A stretch of DNA of 64,000 nt, from the NCBI RefSeq assembly GCF_016887565.1, contig NZ_CP069396.1:5686001-5750000 (forward strand). The letters are read 5' to 3'. Position numbers and translations under genes: made by a program. Each line of letters begins with the position of its first letter. Position 1 is the stretch's first letter. Below, one piece after another: positions 51,391 to 60,613 of the stretch. This DNA is from Archangium violaceum (GTDB taxonomy: Bacteria > Myxococcota > Myxococcia > Myxococcales > Myxococcaceae). The notes beneath the pieces were generated by a model, which saw only the letters and a program-made list of their open reading frames with translations, was not told the origin of the DNA and ran no database searches.

Positions 51391-52839
51391 ATGCCAATCA
51401 CGGGAATGGGGAACACGGGTTGGAAGGCCGCGTGGCGCGTGGGCGCCGCGGGGTTGATGCTCACCGCGGGAGTGGCTTGCGACAGCCGGGGCGAGCTCGA
51501 AGAGGGCGGTTCGCTGGAAAGCACCACGCAGTCGGTCATCGTTGGCAGCCGGTACCAGGCGGAGAACTGGTCCTCGAGCGGCACGACGCCCGGTGGGGTG
51601 TTCAACGAGGGCGGCGGCGAGGGGCAGTCCGTCGGAGGCTTCCAGGTCAACGAGCAGATCCACTACCCCTCGGTGAACTTCGCCGGGGTGGACCAGATCC
51701 AGTTCCGAATCGCGGCCCCCTATGGCGGTGGCCGGGCGGAGATCTGGGCCGACGCGGTGGGCACTGGCACGAAGGTCGGGACGGTGGATCTCACCGCCGC
51801 CACTGGCGCCGACTGGAACGCCTTCATCACGCGCACCGTCAGCATCACGGAGATCGGCGGCACCCACTCGCTGTACCTCAAGGGCGTGGCGACGGGCGGT
51901 GACTGGCTGTTCAAGCTCGACTGGTTCGAGATGCACGACACCGGGGGGACCCAGCCCCCGCCTCCCACGGGCACCGTCCCGGTCAAGGTGACCAACAAGT
52001 GCCCGTTCAACCTCAACGTGACGTTGACGGGCGTGTACAGCATCCCGCTCGAGAAGGACTCGGCGGGCAACCCCATCTACCGCAACCTCGCCGCCGGTCA
52101 GAGCTACACCTACGCGACTCCGGCGAACTACCCCAGCGGCCGTGTGAGCGCCTACAGGACCCTCCCGTCGCCCACCTCGCCCCGGGAGCTGGAGAAGGCC
52201 GAGTTCACGCTGGAGAAGCCCAGCGGCGGCTCGCAGCTCTTGCACTACAACCTCACGTACGTGGACCACGTGGGCCTGCCCATGCAGATCAAGGGTGTTG
52301 GCACCGGCTCCAGCTGTGTCCAGGTGCAGTGCAACAAGTCCGCGAGCGCCATCCAGACGGCCATCGCCAACCAGTGTCCGGACGGTCTGCGCTACACCAT
52401 GGGTGGCGGCACCATCTGCCTGGCCCCGCGCTCCTTCTGCCTCGACGGTGAGTACGCGAGCGATCCGCGCCGCGCGTCCATCTGCACGCGGCTGGACGGT
52501 GAGATCGCCCGCTGCGCCAGCAAGTACCCCGGAGTCTGCAACCCGGGCACGGCGAAGTCGGCGCAGGTCTACGCCTGCTCGCCGCCGTTCTTCGACATGA
52601 GCGCCAAGTGGTGCGCCGCGCTGAACCGCGGAATGTTGGACGCGCCCGACAGCACCACCGTGTCGCAGTACTACAACACCGGGAAGCCCTACAACCAGTA
52701 CGCCAAGTGGGTCCACGACCAGTGCGGCGCCGTGTACGGTTTCGCCTATGACGACTACCCGATGGCCGCCAACCAGGCCGGCTTCTACACGTGCACCGGC
52801 GGGCAGCAGCTCGAGGTGACGTTCTGCCCGGCGGGCTGA
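51391..52839 (+). CDS. CBM6 plus thaumatin-like (beta-1,3-glucanase-like) lipoprotein
   Basis: A 482-aa predicted lipoprotein: the start at 51391 (GAGGA upstream) leads to the lipobox AGVAC (Cys30). Residues 50-190 form a CBM6 domain (YQAENWSSSGTTPGG, WLFKLDWFEMHD). A PPPP linker follows. Residues 195-482 resemble the GH64/thaumatin-like glucanase group: VKVTNKCPFNLNVTLTG, LTYVDHVGLPMQIKG and the ending FAYDDYPMAANQAGFYTC, with many cysteines. It should bind and probably cut beta-1,3-glucan, the main fungal wall glucan. The next gene is a GH30 enzyme 111 bases downstream on the same strand. Confidence 0.78.
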   Translation: MPITGMGNTGWKAAWRVGAAGLMLTAGVACDSRGELEEGGSLESTTQSVIVGSRYQAENWSSSGTTPGGVFNEGGGEGQSVGGFQVNEQIHYPSVNFAGVDQIQFRIAAPYGGGRAEIWADAVGTGTKVGTVDLTAATGADWNAFITRTVSITEIGGTHSLYLKGVATGGDWLFKLDWFEMHDTGGTQPPPPTGTVPVKVTNKCPFNLNVTLTGVYSIPLEKDSAGNPIYRNLAAGQSYTYATPANYPSGRVSAYRTLPSPTSPRELEKAEFTLEKPSGGSQLLHYNLTYVDHVGLPMQIKGVGTGSSCVQVQCNKSASAIQTAIANQCPDGLRYTMGGGTICLAPRSFCLDGEYASDPRRASICTRLDGEIARCASKYPGVCNPGTAKSAQVYACSPPFFDMSAKWCAALNRGMLDAPDSTTVSQYYNTGKPYNQYAKWVHDQCGAVYGFAYDDYPMAANQAGFYTCTGGQQLEVTFCPAG

Positions 52840-52950
52840 GCTCCCCGCGAAGCACGCCTCCGCGCAACACCCCGCGCCCGGTCACCTCTCATGGTGTCCG
52901 GGCGTGGTTCGTTCTCGAACCGGCTTTTCTCAATGTCTCAGGAGACTCGT

Positions 52951-54852
52951 ATGAAGATGGATCTGATCAGCAGTCGCGGTGCATGGCGCGGGCTCGCGAC
53001 CGCATCGCTCCTCGTGTGCGCACTTCCTCCGGCCAGTGCGCTGGCCGCCGGGGAGTCCGTGCAGATCTGGGTGACGACCACCTCGGGCAGCTCGCTGGCC
53101 AAGAAGCTCAGCGCCGAGCCGTCCAAGAACTTCGGGCCGGAGAGCAGCACCTCCACGGTGATCGACGTCAACCCCGCGACCACCTATCAGACCATCGATG
53201 GCTTCGGTGGCGCGCTCACCGACTCGTCCGCGTGGCTCATCTACAACTCGCCCCAGCGCAACACCATCATGAACGAGCTGTTCAGCGTGGGCGCGGGCGC
53301 CGGGTACAACATGATCCGCCTGCCCATGGGCGCGTCCGACTTCGCGAGGAACAACTACTCCTACGACGACACCTGCTGCGATCTGAATGACTTCTCGGTG
53401 GGCCACGACACCGCGTACATCATCCCGCTCCTGCAGCAGGCGCGGCAGCTCAACCCCGAGGTCAAGGTCCTGGCCGTGCCGTGGAGCGCTCCCGGCTGGA
53501 TGAAGTTCAACAACTCCTTCACGGGAGGCGGGTACCTGCGCAACGACCTCTATGGCCTGTATGCCAATTATTTCGTGCGCTTCATCCAGGCCTACAACAG
53601 CTATGGCGTGCCCATCCACGCCATCAGCATGCAGAACGAGCCGCACAACGCCAACGGCACCTATGCGACGATGCAGATGGAGTCGAGCGACCAGTCGAAC
53701 TTCGCGGCCCAGAACCTCCGGCCCGCGCTGAACAACGCCGGGTTCGGCTCGGTGAAGATCATCGCCTGGGATCACAACTGGCACGACGGCAGCGGCCCCG
53801 CCGGTTTCCCTCACGAGGTGATGAGCTACAACAACAGCCAGGCGCGCTCGGCGGTGGCGGGTGTGGCCTACCACTGCTACGAGAGCCCCCAGGACGGCTA
53901 CGGCGTCCAGACCGACTTCCACAACGCCTTTCCGGAAAAGGAGATCCACTTCACCGAGTGCACCGGCGGAAGCTGGGCGACGAACCAGGCCGCCAACCTG
54001 GAGTGGGAGCTGCAGAACATCGTCTTCGGCCCGCTGCGCAACTGGGCCCGGAGCTCGCTGTACTGGAACATCGCGTTGGATCCGAACCACGGCCCCTACG
54101 TGGGGGGCTGCGTCGACTGCCGCGGCATGATCACCGTGAACAACAGCAACGGCACCTACACCAAGAACGAGGACTATTACGTCTGGGCGCAGCTGGCGAA
54201 GGTGGTGCGCTCCGGCGCGGTACGCATCGCCTCGACGTTCCAGTCCGACGGCGGCATCCAGACCGTGGCCTTCAAGAACCCGGATGGCTCGCTGGCGCTG
54301 GTCGCGCTGAACACCAATGACACCAGCACCATCACCTTCAAGGTGCGTTGGAGCGGCCAGTCCTTCGACTACACGCTCCCGCCGCGGTCGGTGGCTTCCT
54401 TCAAGTGGGGCGGCAGCGGCACCACCACCACCGCCTACCGGATCGTGAACAAGGCCACGGGCAGGTGCGTGGACATCGCCGGTCCGAGCACCGCCGATGG
54501 TGCCAACATCCACCAGTGGGCCTGCCACACCGGCACCAGCCAGCAGTGGACGATGGAGCCGACGGACAGCGGCTACTACCGGTTCGTCTCGCGCTACAGC
54601 GGCAAGGTGCTCGACGTCGCCGGCCCGAGCACCGCGGATGGCGCCAACATCCACCAGTGGACCTCCTTCAACGCCACCAACCAGCAGTTCAAGCCCGTGT
54701 CGCTCGGCAATGGCTACTACCGGTTCGAGGCGCGCCACAGTGGCAAGGTGATCGACGTCGCCAACTGCACGGGCAGCGGCGACGGGGCCAACATCCAGCA
54801 GTGGACCTGGTCCAACAACGACTGCCAGCAGTTCCGGCTCGAGCAGCTGTAG
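52951..54852 (+). CDS. GH30 glycosidase (beta-1,6-glucanase-like) with ricin-type lectin domain
   Basis: A 633-aa secreted enzyme. The start at 52951 has CAGGAG upstream; the signal peptide ends near LAAG (33). The GH30 barrel (about 75-480) begins with TYQTIDGFGGALTDSSAW and carries both catalytic acids: Glu230 in SMQNEP (acid/base) and Glu336 in HFTECTGG (nucleophile). The bacterial GH30 family includes endo-beta-1,6-glucanases and glucosylceramidases. Residues 495-633 form a ricin B/CBM13 lectin with repeated GANIHQW/GANIQQW motifs. With the neighbouring chitinases and glucanase-like gene, an attack on fungal beta-1,6-glucan is the best guess. Confidence 0.9.
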   Translation: MKMDLISSRGAWRGLATASLLVCALPPASALAAGESVQIWVTTTSGSSLAKKLSAEPSKNFGPESSTSTVIDVNPATTYQTIDGFGGALTDSSAWLIYNSPQRNTIMNELFSVGAGAGYNMIRLPMGASDFARNNYSYDDTCCDLNDFSVGHDTAYIIPLLQQARQLNPEVKVLAVPWSAPGWMKFNNSFTGGGYLRNDLYGLYANYFVRFIQAYNSYGVPIHAISMQNEPHNANGTYATMQMESSDQSNFAAQNLRPALNNAGFGSVKIIAWDHNWHDGSGPAGFPHEVMSYNNSQARSAVAGVAYHCYESPQDGYGVQTDFHNAFPEKEIHFTECTGGSWATNQAANLEWELQNIVFGPLRNWARSSLYWNIALDPNHGPYVGGCVDCRGMITVNNSNGTYTKNEDYYVWAQLAKVVRSGAVRIASTFQSDGGIQTVAFKNPDGSLALVALNTNDTSTITFKVRWSGQSFDYTLPPRSVASFKWGGSGTTTTAYRIVNKATGRCVDIAGPSTADGANIHQWACHTGTSQQWTMEPTDSGYYRFVSRYSGKVLDVAGPSTADGANIHQWTSFNATNQQFKPVSLGNGYYRFEARHSGKVIDVANCTGSGDGANIQQWTWSNNDCQQFRLEQL

Positions 54853-54940
54853 GGGCCCGGGACGAATTCGCGCGCTCGTTTGACCCTGAATGACCGCGCG
54901 CTCTCTCTATGCGCACACGAGAACCAGAAGGGAGCCTCGC

Positions 54941-56377
54941 GTGCGCACCGCATTGCAATTCAAGACCCTGGCCCTTGCGGCCGTGTTCCTCGCCACCCTC
55001 GTGGCGTGCTCCGGACAACCCGATGCCGCGGCCGCCGCCGATGAGCCGGTGGCCACGCTGGAAGAGCGAGCGCTCTCCACCAAGGTCATCGGCTACGTCC
55101 CCACGTGGTCGGGCGACATCAACGCCATCCAGTACGACAAGCTCACCCACATCAACTACGCCTTCGTCCTTCCCACGGCGCAGGGTGGCCTCACGGGGTT
55201 GAGCAGCGGGGATGCCCGGCTGCGCTCCCTGGTCCAGACGGCGCACTCCCGGGGCGTCAAGGTGCTCATCTCGGTGGGTGGCTGGATGGACGGGAACGAC
55301 TCGCCCTTCGAGCAGCTGGCCGCCAACGCCAGCACGCGCACGACCTTCGTCAACAACGTGGTGGCCTTCGTGGAGCAGGCCGGGCTGGACGGCGCCGACA
55401 TCGACTGGGAGTGGCCGGAGGCCGGGGCCTCGGCCAACAACTTCGGGTTGCTGATGCGGGAGCTGGGCGTCGCGCTCCATGGCCGCGGCAAGCTGCTCAC
55501 CGCGGCGGTCCTCGCCGTCGGGGGCGAAGGCATCCCCGCGTCCTCCTTCAGCGACGTGGATTTCCTCAACATCATGGCCTACGACAGTGGCTACCCGCAC
55601 TCCACGTATGACCTCGCCGTCCAGTCGCTGAACTACTGGCTCGGCCGCGGGCTGCCCAAGGCCAAGGCGGTGCTGGGCGTGCCGTTCTACGGCCGCTCCC
55701 CGTCGGGTGCCTATACGTACGCCCAGCTCGTCGCGCAGGACTCGCAGGCGCCCTACAAGGACAACGTCGGCGACGTCTATTACAACGGCATCTCCACCAT
55801 CCAGGCGAAGTCCCGGCTCGCGCTCCAGCAGGGCGGCGGCGTGATGATCTGGGAGCTCAGCCAGGACACCACGAACGCGACCTCGCTGCTGCTCGCCATC
55901 TACCAGGTGGTCGGTGGCGGTACCTCCAACCAGCCTCCGTCCGTGAGCCTCACCTCGCCCGCCAACGGGACGTCCTTCACCGCGGGGAGCACCATCACCG
56001 TCAGCGCCAACGCCTCGGACGCGGACGGCTCCATCGCCAAGGTGGAGTTCTTCGCGGGCGGCACCAAGATTGGCGAGGACACCACCGCCCCGTACAGCAT
56101 CGCCTGGACGAACGTGGCGGCCGGGAGCTACTCGCTGACGGCCCGGGCCACGGACAACGGCGCCGCGAGCACCTCCTCCGCCGCCGTCTCCATCTCCGTC
56201 ACCGGCACGGGGGGCGGCTCCTGCTCCGGCGTGGCCGCGTGGAGCGCCTCCACGGTGTACGTGAAGGACGATCAGGCCACCTACGGTGGCAAGCTGTGGC
56301 GCGCGAAGTGGTGGACACAGAACGAAATCCCCTCCGGCGCCGAGTGGGGCCCCTGGGCGCTGGTCACCAGCTGCTGA
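54941..56377 (+). CDS. GH18 chitinase lipoprotein with Ig-like and CBM5/12 domains
   Basis: A 478-aa protein. The GTG at 54941 (GGGAG upstream) gives a lipobox LVAC (Cys23). Residues 47-325 are a GH18 barrel with ISVGGW and the catalytic motif DGADIDWE (Asp150, Asp153, Asp155, Glu157), all key residues present, and MAYDSG on the later strand. Residues 330-425 are an Ig-like linker domain (PPSVSLTSPANGTSF). The end is a CBM5/12 chitin-binding module (WSASTVYVKDDQATYGGKLWRAKWWTQNE). Extracellular chitin cleavage is expected, with the protein anchored on the cell surface. It is divided from the GH30 gene by 88 bases. Confidence 0.92.
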   Translation: MRTALQFKTLALAAVFLATLVACSGQPDAAAAADEPVATLEERALSTKVIGYVPTWSGDINAIQYDKLTHINYAFVLPTAQGGLTGLSSGDARLRSLVQTAHSRGVKVLISVGGWMDGNDSPFEQLAANASTRTTFVNNVVAFVEQAGLDGADIDWEWPEAGASANNFGLLMRELGVALHGRGKLLTAAVLAVGGEGIPASSFSDVDFLNIMAYDSGYPHSTYDLAVQSLNYWLGRGLPKAKAVLGVPFYGRSPSGAYTYAQLVAQDSQAPYKDNVGDVYYNGISTIQAKSRLALQQGGGVMIWELSQDTTNATSLLLAIYQVVGGGTSNQPPSVSLTSPANGTSFTAGSTITVSANASDADGSIAKVEFFAGGTKIGEDTTAPYSIAWTNVAAGSYSLTARATDNGAASTSSAAVSISVTGTGGGSCSGVAAWSASTVYVKDDQATYGGKLWRAKWWTQNEIPSGAEWGPWALVTSC

Positions 56378-56538
56378 CCTGTAGGGGGAGGGCGCTGCTG
56401 GCGTGTCGCTGAAAACCACTATCTGCACGGAAATTCCTCGGCACGGCGCCAGGGGGATTGCTCATTCCCTCGCCGCGGCGTGCCGAGGTCCACGGTGACC
56501 CTCATCCGTTAGACGCACTGCGGCAGATGGACGCGCTC

Positions 56539-56554
56539 TGGTAGCGCTTTCACC
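56539..56554. promoter_or_regulatory. LacI-family operator upstream of the sugar ABC transporter
   Basis: TGGTAGCGCTTTCACC has the central AGCGCT core and flanking near-symmetric halves of LacI-type repressor sites (TGGTAGCGC / GCGCTTTCA). It lies about 100 bases ahead of the substrate-binding protein gene, so sugar-dependent control is likely. No LacI-type gene is in the window. Confidence 0.6.
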
Positions 56555-56654
56555 GAGTGGTCATGGCGCTTGCACGAGGGCGTCACTCCAAGCAGGATTC
56601 GCGACTTCCCAGGTACAGCACCCCGTCCAACTTTCACAGGGAGGCAGATTCTAG

Positions 56655-57785
56655 ATGCGCTCTTCGTTCACACGTGTAGGTACCCCCGTAGCTCTGGCCG
56701 CCCTGATGCTCCTGTCGTCGGCCTGCAAGAGTGAGAAGAAGGAGACGGCCGCGGGTGGTGAGACCGCCGCGAAGGCGGGAGTTGCCGCGGGCGGGAAGAT
56801 CGCCCTGCTGCTTCCCGAGTCCAAGACGGCCCGGTACGAGTCCCATGACCGCGTGCACTTCGAGCGCAAGGTCAAGGAGCTCTGTGCCGACTGTGAGATC
56901 ATCTATAGCAACGCGGACCAGGACGCCTCCAAGCAGCAGAACCAGGCCGAGGCGGCGCTGACCAACGGCGCCAAGGTGCTCGTGCTGGATCCCGTGGACT
57001 CGGCCTCCGCGTCCGCCATCGTGACGCGCGCCCGTCAGTCCAAGATTCCGGTCATCAGCTACGACCGCCTGATCGTCAACGCGGACGTGGACTACTACAT
57101 CTCGTTCGACAACGAGAAGGTGGGCAAGCTCCAGGGCCAGGCGCTGGTCGACAAGCTCAAGGCGGACGGCAAGGGCACCGGCACCATCGTCATGATCAAC
57201 GGCTCGCCCACCGACAACAACGCCAAGCTCTTCAAGGCGGGCGCGCACTCGGTGATCGACGGCAGCGGCCTGCAGGTGGGTGCCGAGTACGACACCCCGG
57301 ACTGGAGCCCGGACAAGGCCCAGCAGCAGATGGAGCAGGCCATCACCTCGCTCGGCAAGGACAAGATCGTCGGCGTGTACGCGGCCAATGACGGCACGGC
57401 CGGTGGTGCCATCGCCGCGATGAAGGCGGCCGGTGTGTCGCCGCTCCCGCCCGTCACCGGGCAGGACGCCGAGCTGGCCGCCATCCAGCGCGTCCTCGCG
57501 GGTGAGCAGTTCATGACCGTCTACAAGGCCATCAAGCCGGAGGCGGAGACCGCCGCCGAGCTGGCCGTCACCCTGGTGCGCGGCGGCACGCCGGCCCCGG
57601 GCCTGGTCAACGGCAAGGTGAACAACGGCCAGAAGGACGTGCCGTCCATCCTGCTCAAGCCGGTGGCCGTGACGAAGGAGAACGTCAAGAGCACCATCGT
57701 CGCCGATGGGTTCTGGACCCCCGAGCAGCTCTGCGTCGGGGCTTACAAGGATGCCTGCGCCGTGGCGCAGATCCAGGCCCCCTGA
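56655..57785 (+). CDS. Xylose-type sugar ABC transporter, substrate-binding lipoprotein
   Basis: A 376-aa periplasmic binding protein of the XylF type. The signal peptide ends in LSSAC (Cys24). Conserved runs are KIALLLPESKTARYESHDR, ADQDASKQQNQAEAALTNGAKVLVLDPVD, IPVISYDRLI and VYAANDGTAGGAIAAMKAAG. The name XylF is used by resemblance; the actual sugar could be another pentose or hexose. It is the first of three genes (17 and -4 bases apart) coding for a full importer, with a LacI-type operator upstream. Nearby polysaccharide hydrolases suggest that it imports a sugar they release. Confidence 0.9.
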   Translation: MRSSFTRVGTPVALAALMLLSSACKSEKKETAAGGETAAKAGVAAGGKIALLLPESKTARYESHDRVHFERKVKELCADCEIIYSNADQDASKQQNQAEAALTNGAKVLVLDPVDSASASAIVTRARQSKIPVISYDRLIVNADVDYYISFDNEKVGKLQGQALVDKLKADGKGTGTIVMINGSPTDNNAKLFKAGAHSVIDGSGLQVGAEYDTPDWSPDKAQQQMEQAITSLGKDKIVGVYAANDGTAGGAIAAMKAAGVSPLPPVTGQDAELAAIQRVLAGEQFMTVYKAIKPEAETAAELAVTLVRGGTPAPGLVNGKVNNGQKDVPSILLKPVAVTKENVKSTIVADGFWTPEQLCVGAYKDACAVAQIQAP

Positions 57786-57802
57786 GAATCTCGAGGCTCC
57801 TG

Positions 57803-58591
57803 ATGTCCAAGACCGCGTTGTTGTCGCTCCGGGGCATCTCCAAGCGCTTCGGGGCCGTCCAAGCGCTCACCAAGGTGGACTTCGAAGTCCACCCGGGTGA
57901 GGTGGTGGCCCTCGTTGGAGACAACGGAGCAGGGAAGTCGACCCTCATCAAGGTCATCTCGGGGATCATCCCCATCGACGAGGGAGAGATCCTCTTCGAG
58001 GGCAAGCCGGTGACCCTGGGCATGCCGCAGAAGTCCACCTCGCTGGGGATCGCGACCGTGTACCAGGACCTCGCCCTCTGCGATAACCTGGACGTGGTCG
58101 GCAACCTGTTCCTCGGGCGGGAGCTGGCCGCCAAGGGCATGGGCGGGCTGCTGGGCTGGCTCGATGAGACGACCATGGAGCGCCAGTCCGCCGAGCTGCT
58201 TCAACGGCTCTCGGTGAGCATTCCGAGCGCGCGCACGCAGGTGGCCTCGCTGTCCGGTGGCCAGCGGCAGTCCATCGCCGTGGCTCGCGCGATGATGGGC
58301 TCGCCGAAGATGGTGCTGCTGGACGAGCCCACGGCGGCGCTCGGTGTCGCGCAGACACGGCAGGTGCTCGATCTCATCCGGCGGCTGCGTGAGCAGGGCC
58401 TGGGGGTCGTGGTCATCAGCCACAACCTGGCGGACGTGTTCTCCGTGGCCGACCGCATCATCGTGATGCGGCTGGGCCGGCGGGTAGCGACGTTCGATGT
58501 CAAGGCGGCCAAGGAGGTGGAGGTCGTCTCCGCCATCACCGGTGCCATTCCGTCGGGCGAAAGGGCCCAGTCCGTAGGGGTGCAGCCATGA
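57803..58591 (+). CDS. Sugar ABC transporter ATPase (single-domain)
   Basis: A 262-aa cytosolic ATPase. Walker A is GDNGAGKST (39-47), the Q-loop is VYQDL, the signature is LSGGQ (150-154) and Walker B is VLLDEP with Glu175; the H-loop is VISHN. It has one nucleotide-binding domain, where many XylG/RbsA-type proteins have two, so it should act as a homodimer, as FrcA-type proteins do. Its stop overlaps the permease start (ATGA). Confidence 0.92.
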   Translation: MSKTALLSLRGISKRFGAVQALTKVDFEVHPGEVVALVGDNGAGKSTLIKVISGIIPIDEGEILFEGKPVTLGMPQKSTSLGIATVYQDLALCDNLDVVGNLFLGRELAAKGMGGLLGWLDETTMERQSAELLQRLSVSIPSARTQVASLSGGQRQSIAVARAMMGSPKMVLLDEPTAALGVAQTRQVLDLIRRLREQGLGVVVISHNLADVFSVADRIIVMRLGRRVATFDVKAAKEVEVVSAITGAIPSGERAQSVGVQP

Positions 58592-59823
58592 GCGCGGCTC
58601 CGAATGCCATGCCAGCGATCGATCCTCGTCTGATCCAGGATGAGCCGGGGCTGATGGGGGCCTGGAAGGGCTTCCGCCGCCGCGTCTCGCAGGGAGAGTT
58701 GGGAAGCCTGCCCGTCCTCATCGGGCTGGTGGCCATCTGGGTGACCTTCTACCTGGCCAATGAGCGCTTCCTGTCCGCGGTCAACCTCACCAACCTCATG
58801 CTGCAGATCGCCGCCATGGGGATGATCTCCGCGGGCATCGTGCTGGTGCTGCTGCTCGGGGAGATCGACCTGTCGGCGGGTGCGGTGAGCGGTCTGGCCG
58901 CCGCCGTGATGGCCATCCTCAACGTCAAGCTGCAGTGGGGGGCCATCCCCTCGCTGCTGGCCGGTCTGGGCACGGGCGCGGCGATCGGGCTGTTCCAGGG
59001 CATCTGGATCACCCGGTTCCGGGTCCCGTCCTTCGTGGTCACCCTGGCCGGGTTCCTCGGATGGCAGGGCGCGCTGCTCTACGTGCTGGGCGGTACGGGC
59101 ACGGTGAACCTGAACGACCGGTTCATCACCGGGATGACCGGCACGTTCTTCGAGTCGTCCGTTGCCTGGCCCCTGGTGATCCTCATCGTCATCGTGGACC
59201 TGGCGACCGTCGCCCTCGAGCGGGCGAGGCGGTCGGCGGCGGGGCTGCCGCTGCCGCGCGTCCGCGCCACCGCCACCCGGGTGGCCCTCACCTCGGGTGC
59301 CCTGGTGGCGGCCACCGCCATCTTCACGCAGGATCGCGGCCTGCCGCTCGGGACGCTGATCCTCGTGGGCGTCGTCCTGCTGCTCGAGACGGTGCTGGTG
59401 TGCACGCGCTTCGGCCGTCACGTCTTCGCCGTGGGTGGCAACATGGAGGCGTCGCGGCGCTCCGGCATCCGGGTCGAGCGCATCCGGGTCGCCGTCTTCA
59501 CGCTGGGCTCCACGCTGGCGGCCGCCGGAGGCATCCTCGCCTCCTCGCGACTGCTGGCGGTGAACCAGTCGTCGGGCAGCGGTGACATCCTGCTCAACGC
59601 CATCGCCGCGGCGGTGATCGGCGGCACCAGCCTCTTCGGTGGGCGGGGCTCGGCCTGGTCGGCGATCCTCGGGGCGCTGGTCATCGGCTCCATCTCCAAC
59701 GGGATGGATCTGCTGGCGCTGTCCTCGTCGGTGAAGTTCATGGTGACGGGCGCGGTGCTGCTCGTGGCCGCCTCCATCGACGCCATCTCCCGGCGCGGCC
59801 GTCAGGCCTCCGGCCGGGCCTGA
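58588..59823 (+). CDS. Sugar ABC transporter permease (XylH/RbsC type)
   Basis: A 411-aa inner-membrane permease with about ten hydrophobic helices. Family runs are LLLGEIDLSAGAVSGLAAAV, FVVTLAGFLGWQGAL, TRFGRHVFAVGGNMEASRRSGI and AVIGGTSLFGGRGSAWSAILGAL. It forms the channel for the importer encoded by this operon. Its ATG overlaps the ATPase stop by four bases, so the two are translated together. A strong hairpin 16 bases after its stop probably ends the transcript. Confidence 0.93.
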   Translation: MSAAPNAMPAIDPRLIQDEPGLMGAWKGFRRRVSQGELGSLPVLIGLVAIWVTFYLANERFLSAVNLTNLMLQIAAMGMISAGIVLVLLLGEIDLSAGAVSGLAAAVMAILNVKLQWGAIPSLLAGLGTGAAIGLFQGIWITRFRVPSFVVTLAGFLGWQGALLYVLGGTGTVNLNDRFITGMTGTFFESSVAWPLVILIVIVDLATVALERARRSAAGLPLPRVRATATRVALTSGALVAATAIFTQDRGLPLGTLILVGVVLLLETVLVCTRFGRHVFAVGGNMEASRRSGIRVERIRVAVFTLGSTLAAAGGILASSRLLAVNQSSGSGDILLNAIAAAVIGGTSLFGGRGSAWSAILGALVIGSISNGMDLLALSSSVKFMVTGAVLLVAASIDAISRRGRQASGRA

Positions 59824-59838
59824 GAGCGGTGTATACCG

Positions 59839-59870
59839 GTGGCCGCCGGGCACTCCCGTCCGGCGGCCAC
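59839..59870 (+). terminator. Hairpin terminator of the sugar ABC operon
   Basis: GTGGCCGCCGG, ten bases, CCGGCGGCCAC form a perfect 11-bp GC-rich stem. A T-run is lacking, so it may work with Rho or as a stability hairpin. Confidence 0.6.
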
Positions 59871-59890
59871 TTCCCGGAGCTTCCGACTCC

Positions 59891-60502
59891 ATGAATTCCC
59901 AACCGCTCGTGCCCGTGTTCGACATCGGCGGCGTGCTCCTCGACTGGAACCCGCGCTACCTCTATCGCAAGCTCTTCCCCGATGAGGCGGCGATGGAGCA
60001 CTTCCTCACCACCGTCTGCACGTCGGAGTGGAACCAGCAGCAGGATGGTGGCCGCACCTGGGCCGAGGCCATCTCCGAGCTGTCCGGGCGGTTCCCGGAG
60101 CATGCCGAGCTCATCCGCTGCTACGACACGCGCTGGGAGGAGATGATCCCCCGTGTCTTCGATGGCACGGTCGATCTCCTGAAGGCCCTTCAATCCCGGG
60201 GTCCGGTCTACGCGATCACCAACTTCTCGGCGGAGAAGTTCGCGTATGCCAGGACGCGCTGGCCGTTCCTCGCGAGCTTCGACGGCTGTGTCGTCTCGGG
60301 GGAATGCCGGATGCTCAAGCCGGATCCAGCCATCTACCGGCGCCTCTGCCATCAGTACGGCCTCGAGCCCGAGCGCTGTCTGTTCATCGACGACGTCCAG
60401 AAGAACGTCGACGGAGCGCGGGCGGTGGGCATGCAGGCGGTGCGCTTCGAGAGCCCCGAGCAACTGCGCGCCGAGCTGCTCGCCCGCGGAATGCTGGCGT
60501 AG
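59891..60502 (+). CDS. HAD-family phosphatase
   Basis: A 203-aa cytosolic HAD hydrolase of the subgroup IA (variant with a helical cap). Motif I is FDIGGVLLDWN (nucleophile Asp11), motif II ITNFS, motif III Lys in RMLKPDPAIY, and motif IV is FIDDVQKNVDGA. The third residue after the nucleophile is Gly, as in YihX/YfnB-like sugar-phosphate and epoxide-hydrolase-like relatives. It may dephosphorylate a sugar phosphate. It starts 20 bases after the terminator of the transporter operon and is probably transcribed separately. Confidence 0.88.
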   Translation: MNSQPLVPVFDIGGVLLDWNPRYLYRKLFPDEAAMEHFLTTVCTSEWNQQQDGGRTWAEAISELSGRFPEHAELIRCYDTRWEEMIPRVFDGTVDLLKALQSRGPVYAITNFSAEKFAYARTRWPFLASFDGCVVSGECRMLKPDPAIYRRLCHQYGLEPERCLFIDDVQKNVDGARAVGMQAVRFESPEQLRAELLARGMLA

Positions 60503-60613
60503 CCCGCGGCCCGCTCATTCCGAGACGTGGACATGGACATGCTGACCCGAAACGCCGGGTCCGGCCCTCTCATTCTCGGGCCTTTTGTCCCTGTCCCTTT
60601 CCTCGGAGGTCTC

